A DNA stretch of 19,855 nucleotides, from assembly GCA_002311915.1 (NCBI GenBank), contig DCAF01000064.1, positions 8,872 through 28,726 on the forward strand. The letters run 5' to 3'. Below the pieces are notes generated by a model that worked only from the letters and a program-made list of their open reading frames with translations, was not told the origin of the DNA and searched no databases. Position numbers and translations under genes: made by a program. The DNA is from Sulfurovum sp. UBA1140 (GTDB taxonomy: Bacteria; Campylobacterota; Campylobacteria; Campylobacterales; Sulfurovaceae). Below, piece after piece: positions 14,835 through 19,855 of this stretch (position 1 is its first letter; every line of letters begins with the position of its first letter).

Positions 14835-15830
14835 TTATAATGTTTGCATGGTTGAACAGTGTAGACTCCCCCCCTCTTGAATCAATCTACTACACTCAAT
14901 AGGAATTATCTCTCTCTTTGGAAACAACTTTTTAAATATTTCATGAACCATCTTATCTTCAATTACACTATAGGTAGGATAGATAAGTGCTTTGTTTGTA
15001 ATTAAAAAATTGGCATAGGTTGCAGGTAGACGATGACCCTCTGCATTTAATTTTTTTGATGCCATTGGTAATGGTATTAAGTTATAAGATACTCCACTGA
15101 GTGTTTTAAAACTTTTTAACTGCTTTTCCATCTTTTGTAACTCGCTATGGTGTTCATCATTAACATTCAAGCATTGAACATAAACAATGGTATCTACAGA
15201 GATAAACCGTGCCAAGGTATCAATATGACTATCGGTATCATCTCCTGCTAGGTAGCCATAATCTAACCATAAAACTCTTTTGGTTCCAAGGTACTCGTTT
15301 AACTTCTCTTCAATCTGCTTTTTTGAAAGTCCACCATTGCGATTGGGGTTACAAAGACAGCTATTTGTTGTTAAAATAGTCCCCTCTCCATCAGATTCAA
15401 TTGAGCCACCTTCTAGTACAAACTTTATACTTTTTAATGGTGTGGTTCCCATATATCCCTTTTTATGAAGGGTGTAATTTAGTCTATTGTCAAGCGTTGC
15501 TTCAAATTTTTTACCCCAACCATCAAAAGTAAAATCAAGTAGTTTAGTTTCACCATCTTCTATAATAGAGATATACCCATAATCACGTATCCACGTATCA
15601 TTGGTTGGTATCTCTATAAAACTCATGTTACGTGTAGAACAAAACAGACCTGATATATCATCTCTATTATCACAAACAATATAAACAGGTTGCGAGTAAG
15701 CTATCGCTTGGGCTATGCGTATAAATGGTGTTAGGGCAGAGTTTAAATTGTCTGCCCAATCTGAATTTTTATGGGGGAATGCCATCAGTATGGCTCTTTG
15801 GTTTGCCCATTCTGGGGGGAGGTGTTTCAT
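14835..15830 (-). CDS. aguA: Agmatine deiminase (peptidyl-arginine deiminase family)
   Basis: A 331-aa cytoplasmic enzyme expected to hydrolyse agmatine to N-carbamoylputrescine and ammonia in the arginine-to-putrescine route. It begins LPPEWANQRAILMAFPH, as in the family. The substrate-binding motif NDTWIRDYG (D78, W80, R82, D83), FVLEGGSIESDG (E140), catalytic His in GDDTDSHIDTLARF (H202) and catalytic Cys near the C-terminus in QEGGSLHCSTMQ (C325) are all present. Shine-Dalgarno GAGGA lies 8-12 bases upstream on the minus strand. It is divergent from the alanine racemase gene with a 34-base gap. The partner amidohydrolase (AguB) is not in the window. The family cannot be told apart from free peptidyl-arginine deiminase by sequence alone, but agmatine is the usual substrate. 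Confidence 0.93.
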   Translation of the reverse strand: MKHLPPEWANQRAILMAFPHKNSDWADNLNSALTPFIRIAQAIAYSQPVYIVCDNRDDISGLFCSTRNMSFIEIPTNDTWIRDYGYISIIEDGETKLLDFTFDGWGKKFEATLDNRLNYTLHKKGYMGTTPLKSIKFVLEGGSIESDGEGTILTTNSCLCNPNRNGGLSKKQIEEKLNEYLGTKRVLWLDYGYLAGDDTDSHIDTLARFISVDTIVYVQCLNVNDEHHSELQKMEKQLKSFKTLSGVSYNLIPLPMASKKLNAEGHRLPATYANFLITNKALIYPTYSVIEDKMVHEIFKKLFPKREIIPIECSRLIQEGGSLHCSTMQTL

Positions 15831-15850
15831 CTAAAAATCCTCAATATTTT

Positions 15851-15858
15851 GTTATAAT
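15851..15858. promoter_or_regulatory. Overlapping divergent -10 elements (alr + / aguA -)
   Basis: On the + strand TATAAT (15853-15858) ends six bases before the alr ATG, placing the transcript start at or next to that ATG. On the - strand TATAAC (15856-15851) would start aguA transcription near 15844, leaving a 14-base leader with its GAGGA site. The two elements share TTATAA, so the promoters should compete for polymerase. Confidence 0.5.
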
Positions 15859-15864
15859 TTTAAC

Positions 15865-16872
15865 ATGGCATTTATAAAAATAAACAAAGAAAACTTCTTT
15901 TATAATTTATCTCAATTTACAAAAAAAACTGGATCAAAAGAGAGTATTGGAATGGTGCTAAAAGACAATGCTTATGGGCATGGTTTGGAACTTATGGCAC
16001 AACTTTCACACGAGTTTGGGTTAACTCAAGCTGTGGTTCGTACTTATCATGAAGCTCAAATTATTAAACCCTATTTTAAGCAGATATTGGTTTTAGGTGA
16101 TGTGGCTTGTGTCGATAATATCTGCTCTTTTACTCTTAATGATTTAGAAGATATTTACAAAGCCCAAAAAGGCTCAACCGTTGAGTTAAAAGTAGATACA
16201 GGAATGCACCGAAATGGTATTGCTTTTGAAGCGTTAGAGGAAGCACTTATCTTAATAGAGAAAAGAGGATTAAAACTAAAAGGGATTATGAGCCACAATC
16301 GTTCTGCTGATGAGCTTAGTAGCGAACTTTTTTGGCAACATAAAAAATTTGAAGAGATAAAAAAAATCATAGGTTCGGTAACACCGAATATTAATATACG
16401 TTTCCACTCTTTTAACTCTGCTACCTCTTTACGACTGCCTTGTCAAAATGAAGAGCTTATTCGTTTAGGAATTGGAGGTTATGGATACTCTGAACTACCT
16501 TCTGTTTATGAGACGTTAGAACTAAAACCTGTTCTTTCACTTTGGGCAAAAAGAGTCTCGACTCGAAAGCTAAAAAAAGGGGAGAGGGTAGGGTATGGAG
16601 GCAGTTATATAGCCCCAAGGGATATGATTGTCTCTACTTATGATTTAGGTTATGGTGACGGATGGATGCGTTCAAATGGTTTTAAACCATTTATTATCGC
16701 CGAAGGATTACCTATTTTAGGGCGTATTTCTATGGATTATATTACTTTAGAGAGTAGAAAAGATGAAGTGTGTATTGTAGATAATGCTTTAGAATCGGGA
16801 CGGCAGGTCGGAACCATTTCGTATGAGATAATCACTCAGCTTAATGAAAATATTAAGCGAATGATTGTTTAA
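15865..16872 (+). CDS. alr: Alanine racemase
   Basis: A 335-aa PLP-dependent enzyme that interconverts L- and D-alanine, supplying D-Ala for peptidoglycan. The PLP lysine is K33 in VLKDNAYGHGLELM, with Y37 nearby. The second catalytic base is Y244 in RVGYGGSYIAPRDM. GRISMDYITLE near the C-terminus is the usual substrate-site segment. The protein is somewhat short for the family (about 340-370) but both domains are complete. The start at 15865 fits family N-termini (MAFIKINKENFFYNL), yet no Shine-Dalgarno precedes it and the -10 element is only six bases away, so a leaderless mRNA is likely. It converges on the secreted-protein gene with only six bases between stop codons. Confidence 0.94.
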   Translation: MAFIKINKENFFYNLSQFTKKTGSKESIGMVLKDNAYGHGLELMAQLSHEFGLTQAVVRTYHEAQIIKPYFKQILVLGDVACVDNICSFTLNDLEDIYKAQKGSTVELKVDTGMHRNGIAFEALEEALILIEKRGLKLKGIMSHNRSADELSSELFWQHKKFEEIKKIIGSVTPNINIRFHSFNSATSLRLPCQNEELIRLGIGGYGYSELPSVYETLELKPVLSLWAKRVSTRKLKKGERVGYGGSYIAPRDMIVSTYDLGYGDGWMRSNGFKPFIIAEGLPILGRISMDYITLESRKDEVCIVDNALESGRQVGTISYEIITQLNENIKRMIV

Positions 16873-16888
16873 AAGATTTTATTTTAAA
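16868..16888. terminator. Hairpin spanning two convergent stop codons
   Basis: TTTAAAA (16868-16874) pairs with TTTTAAA (16882-16888) around a 7-nt loop. It includes both the alr stop and the stop of the opposing gene. All pairs are A-T, so any bidirectional termination would be weak. No better terminator exists in this six-base gap. Confidence 0.35.
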
Positions 16889-18453
16889 GTTCCATTGGCA
16901 TAATCGGTTTTAAGTGATTTATTTAACCAGTAAGATACATTTTTAAAAGAGACGTTTTTATTGCCATCTTCATTAACCAATCTTTTATCATTATCGGTTT
17001 CAAACCCTAAGTGATAGATTCCATCGGCTAGTTTATTAATGGTGTTTTGATTGTGTATTACACCCAATGCTCCATCATTTTGGATTCTATGGTATCCTGT
17101 CTCTGCATCATCTTCATCATCACCGTGGAGTTCAGCCCATCTCTCTTTATGATTGGTGACTAAGTATTGATTAAGCTCTTTAACTTCATCGGTCGAGATG
17201 TAATCATCACTGGCAACACCCGTTGTTTTAATCGCTTCAATCAACAGTTTATTCATCTCGTTGGCTGCACTTGATGCCACTCGAATATCTTCCATCGAGA
17301 CTTTACGTAGTAGCCCTTCATCATTATAAATGTATGGAATTATCTTATCTAAAGAGGTACCTGTCTCGCCTACAACTTCTTGATAGGTTGGATTATCAAG
17401 CTTACCAGCATTTAAATCGGCTTTTAGAATGCTCTCTAACCACCATGCTACTTTTTCAAAACTTTTATTTTTGTTTCCATCTTCATTGAGCAATCTTTTT
17501 TCATTGTTGGTTTCAAATCCTAAATGGTAAATACCATCGGCAATACTGTTAATAACATTGTCGGCATAAATTCTGTTGTAAGCACCATCATTTTGAACTT
17601 TATGGTAACCTGTCTCTTCATTGTCTTCATCATCTCCATGTAGTTCTGCCCATCTCTCTTTATGGTTTTTAACCAGATATTGATTAAGAGTTCTCATGTC
17701 TGCCGCGGTTAACCTTCTGTCATTAGCCAATCCCTTGGCTTTAATTCCTTCTATAATAAGAGCATTCATTTTATCAGCTGACTCGGCACCAATTCTTAAA
17801 TCACCTGTTGATACTTTACGCAGAAGACCTTGATCGGTAAGAATAACATTCACAATCATATCAAGTTTGGTTCCTGTGGTTCCCACCACTTCTGTAAAGT
17901 TAGGATTTTGTAGTGATGCTATATCATCTTTAAGTACTTCACCTAAATAGTAACCTACGGTCGTAAAACTACTGCTCTTTTTATCATCATAGGTACTAAG
18001 ATTTCGTCCCTTATTGGTGGCTTCAAAACCTAAGTTATAGATTTTTCCCCAAACGGTTTTAACTGCATTGTTTGCTAGGGCAACAATACTTGCTTTTCTC
18101 TCTATTAGAGCATACCCCTCTTCACCTCGAAGATTTTCCCACGCTTGGGCATGATTTTTGACCAAATATTGGTTGATTTCTCTAGCATCTGCTACTGAAA
18201 TCCAACCATCATTGGCTAAACCTCTTTCTATAATTGCCTCTTTAATTAAATCATTCATTGTCGTAGCCACTTGTTGTGCAGTGGCAATCTCTTCAGGGGT
18301 AGCTTTTCTTGCAATTCGTTCATCTTCTGCAATAATTTCATTGATTTGAGCCAATCCTGTTGGTTCAATAATCTCATCACTTGCCATTAATCCCACATTA
18401 CTAAAAATGGCAGTTGCTACCAATAGACTGCTAACGGTTTTACTTAATTTCAT
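16879..18453 (-). CDS. Secreted protein of unknown function with three tandem modules
   Basis: A 524-aa protein, family not recognised. The start at 18453 is chosen over an ATG 16 codons upstream (18501) because AAGGGAGAAGAA sits right before it and it begins a clear Sec signal peptide (about residues 1-25, cleavage likely after GLMA). The mature part consists of three related modules at about residues 47-208, 209-379 and 380-524. Each has a helical segment ending NQYLV(K/T)NH (N94, N257, N428), then in modules 2 and 3 HKERWAELHGDDED and TGYH, then the shared IY(H/N)LGFE and a segment like NEDGNKNxSF before an aromatic-rich helix. The stretches ANDGWISVADAREINQYL and NEDGNKNKSF look like single calcium-binding EF-hand or dockerin-like loops, but this is only a resemblance. 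Acidic and periplasmic or extracellular. It is divergent from the adhesin-like gene. Confidence 0.85.
   Translation of the reverse strand: MKLSKTVSSLLVATAIFSNVGLMASDEIIEPTGLAQINEIIAEDERIARKATPEEIATAQQVATTMNDLIKEAIIERGLANDGWISVADAREINQYLVKNHAQAWENLRGEEGYALIERKASIVALANNAVKTVWGKIYNLGFEATNKGRNLSTYDDKKSSSFTTVGYYLGEVLKDDIASLQNPNFTEVVGTTGTKLDMIVNVILTDQGLLRKVSTGDLRIGAESADKMNALIIEGIKAKGLANDRRLTAADMRTLNQYLVKNHKERWAELHGDDEDNEETGYHKVQNDGAYNRIYADNVINSIADGIYHLGFETNNEKRLLNEDGNKNKSFEKVAWWLESILKADLNAGKLDNPTYQEVVGETGTSLDKIIPYIYNDEGLLRKVSMEDIRVASSAANEMNKLLIEAIKTTGVASDDYISTDEVKELNQYLVTNHKERWAELHGDDEDDAETGYHRIQNDGALGVIHNQNTINKLADGIYHLGFETDNDKRLVNEDGNKNVSFKNVSYWLNKSLKTDYANGTLK
16882..17829 (-). repeat. Internal tandem duplication inside the secreted-protein gene
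   Basis: Codons 209-379 (17829-17317) and 380-524 (17316-16882) encode closely similar modules. Both begin GLLRKVS and share NQYLV, HKERWAELHGDDED, GYH and QNDGA, then ADGIYHLGFE and DGNKN. The period is 171 codons. The first module (codons about 47-208) is more diverged, so duplication of the last two is the more recent event. Confidence 0.8.
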
Positions 18454-18516
18454 TTCTTCTCCCTTATTGTTTATCGTTGAGTTAATAGGTTGTCCCAACA
18501 ATAACTTTTTAAACTA

Positions 18517-18522
18517 ATTATA
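18517..18522 (-). promoter_or_regulatory. Probable -10 element for the secreted-protein gene
   Basis: Minus-strand TATAAT reads from 18522 to 18517, giving an expected start near 18510 and a leader of about 57 nt. The tandem 13-bp repeat begins 21 bases upstream, in the -35 region and beyond. Confidence 0.5.
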
Positions 18523-18542
18523 CTTTTAAATCCACTATTGAA

Positions 18543-18568
18543 AAGTATAGTGTTCAAGTATACTGTTC
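18543..18568. repeat. Tandem 13-bp direct repeat, possible operator
   Basis: AAGTATAGTGTTC (18543-18555) is followed at once by AAGTATACTGTTC (18556-18568), with one mismatch in 13. It sits between two divergent genes for exported proteins. Adjacent direct repeats of about 11-13 bp are a common form of binding site for dimeric activators. The regulator is unknown. Confidence 0.5.
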
Positions 18569-18710
18569 ATAATATTAAATTAGAGAGAAAATATATAAAA
18601 ATAAACAACTAATACTAATGTTTAATATTGTCTCATACATAATAGATTAGTTATTAATTCTTTTTAACTATTTTTAATATATATATTGTTATCATATGTT
18701 ACTTATTGTA

Positions 18711-18716
18711 TATAGT
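18711..18716 (+). promoter_or_regulatory. Possible -10 element for the adhesin-like gene
   Basis: TATAGT lies 29 bases before the ATG at 18746, giving a leader of about 23 nt that contains GGAG (18736-18739). A TTGTTA at 18686-18691 is a possible -35 with a long 19-base spacer. The surrounding 200 bases are very AT-rich, so chance matches are likely. Confidence 0.35.
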
Positions 18717-18745
18717 ACAATTAAAATACAGGTTTGGAGATTGAT

Positions 18746-19855
18746 ATGCGTTTCTTTAAAAATTTATTAAGTGTTTTTACACTTTTGGTAATAATTACCG
18801 TTGTGGGTTCTGCAAAGAAAGCAGATTATCGTTTTGAAGGGTGTAGTGGTGGAAATATTATAGAGAATCACGCAGGAAGCACTCTTTTGGGGACACTTGA
18901 GGGTGATGCCACATTAACGGATGGTGAGAGTACATTGTCACTTTTTGGTGATGGGAAGATGAGCGTTGAACACAATTCTAATTTAGACCTTGTCAAAGAT
19001 TTGACCATTGCTTTTTGGGTGAACCCTTTAGAGTATAAACGACAAGCATTAATAACTCGAGGTGAAGGTTCTGGAGATAATCGAAATTATGGAAGCAATG
19101 CAGAGTATTCCCTTATATTGTGGGAAGATGGTAAGTTTAAATATAAACATAATCTTACAGCAGATACATTCTCTTCTGCTACTGTTTCATTAAATCAATG
19201 GACACATATTGTCTTGGTTCGAGATAATAACTCTAAAGAGATAAAAATTTATATTAATGGAATACTTGATACTACCAACAGCTATTCTATTGACCCCTCT
19301 TCTTCAAATAGTGAAAAACTTTTACTGGGTTCAGGTGATGATTATTCTGATACTGTACACAATTTAAACGGTAAACTTGATGAGGTTAAAATTTATAATA
19401 TTGCACTCTCTAACGATGAAGTTGGTGCTATTTTTAGTACAGAAAATGGAACCCATGCCAAAGATGCTTGTGGTGTAGATCCTGTTGCTCAAAAGCCTCA
19501 AGTATTAAATGATACCACAAGCTTTGGTGGAATTATTACTATTAATGTTTTAGCCAATGACTCAAGTAGTGTTGGATTAGATACTTCTAGCGTTCAAATT
19601 ACATCCACACCTGCATTAAGTGCTGACGGTAAACGATTGGTTGTTGCAGGGCAAGGGGTATGGATTGTAGAGAGTGATGGCAGAATCACTTTCTCTTCAG
19701 AGGCTGGATTTAGTGGAAACCCAACACCCACTACCTATACCGTTGCAGATACTTCAGGAACAAGAAGTGATGAAGCATTAATAACATTAACCAGAGTACA
19801 AAATGGAGTTGATGGACAAGATGGCTTAAATGGAAGTGATGGTACTGATGGAACA
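18746..19855 (+). CDS. Adhesin-like surface protein with LamG, CshA-type and collagen-like parts (N-terminal part)
   Basis: An open frame of 370 codons that continues past the window end. Residues 1-23 are a Sec signal peptide (cleavage likely after GSA). Residues about 28-240 resemble a concanavalin-like LamG fold: DLTIAFWVNP (from residue 85), LNQWTHIVLVRD, IKIYINGILDT and NGKLDEVKIYNIALS (DEVKIYN at 212-218). C33 and C242 bracket this domain and could form a disulfide. Residues about 250-347 match the CshA-type fibril repeat pattern: INVLANDSSSVGLDTSSVQI, VVAGQGVWIV, then a GFSGNPTPTTYTVADTSG segment. From G354 a Gly-X-Y tract begins (GVDGQDGLNGSDGTDGT). Shine-Dalgarno GGAG lies six bases before the ATG. 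A large secreted, surface-attached adhesin or matrix protein is inferred; ligand unknown. Confidence 0.85.
   Translation, partial: MRFFKNLLSVFTLLVIITVVGSAKKADYRFEGCSGGNIIENHAGSTLLGTLEGDATLTDGESTLSLFGDGKMSVEHNSNLDLVKDLTIAFWVNPLEYKRQALITRGEGSGDNRNYGSNAEYSLILWEDGKFKYKHNLTADTFSSATVSLNQWTHIVLVRDNNSKEIKIYINGILDTTNSYSIDPSSSNSEKLLLGSGDDYSDTVHNLNGKLDEVKIYNIALSNDEVGAIFSTENGTHAKDACGVDPVAQKPQVLNDTTSFGGIITINVLANDSSSVGLDTSSVQITSTPALSADGKRLVVAGQGVWIVESDGRITFSSEAGFSGNPTPTTYTVADTSGTRSDEALITLTRVQNGVDGQDGLNGSDGTDGT

Noticed and set aside
16882..17829. The repeated stretch considered as a CRISPR array or mobile repeat.
   Set aside because: The period is 171 codons, in frame and inside one coding sequence; it is a protein-domain duplication.
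18454..18501. Sixteen-codon N-terminal extension of the secreted protein.
   Set aside because: The longer start would place a polar stretch before the signal peptide, and the Shine-Dalgarno lies immediately before the ATG at 18453.

Overview
The window is a low-GC chromosome segment from a member of the Campylobacterota (formerly Epsilonproteobacteria), probably a free-living Sulfurovum- or Sulfurimonas-like organism. The evidence is the gene order tRNA-Gly, tRNA-Thr, tuf, rpmG, tRNA-Trp, secE, nusG, rplK, rplA, rplJ, rplL, rpoB, rpoC, together with protein sequences that resemble that phylum. The genus cannot be fixed from sequence reading alone.

Positions 1-13927 hold the translation/transcription macro-operon, all on the + strand: two tRNAs, EF-Tu, L33, tRNA-Trp, SecE, NusG, L11, L1, L10, L7/L12 and the beta and beta' subunits of RNA polymerase. 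Nearly every intergenic gap holds a hairpin. These include an 82-nt inverted repeat before tuf, a mutually exclusive hairpin/terminator pair between nusG and rplK, a textbook intrinsic-terminator shape between rplK and rplA, an L10-leader-like element before rplJ, and a hairpin plus a second terminator-like hairpin between rplL and rpoB. The likely logic is stepwise attenuation and autoregulation that sets the ratio of ribosomal proteins to RNA polymerase. rpoB and rpoC overlap by one base and are not fused.

After rpoC the usual rpsL-rpsG-fusA continuation is missing, and the window passes into accessory genes. From 13928 to 16872 these are a small CAP-domain lipoprotein (+), a 236-bp gene-free stretch that looks like a promoter-driven structured RNA (+), agmatine deiminase (-, polyamine synthesis), and a divergent alanine racemase (+, D-alanine for peptidoglycan) that appears to be leaderless.

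Positions 16873-19855 encode two exported proteins on diverging strands. One is a 524-aa secreted protein built from three copies of an unrecognised module of about 165 aa. The other is the start of a large surface adhesin-like protein (signal peptide, LamG-like domain, CshA-type repeat, beginning of a collagen-like Gly-X-Y tract) that runs off the window end. They share an AT-rich 292-bp intergenic region with a tandem 13-bp repeat that may be an operator. No mobile element, rRNA or CRISPR array was seen.
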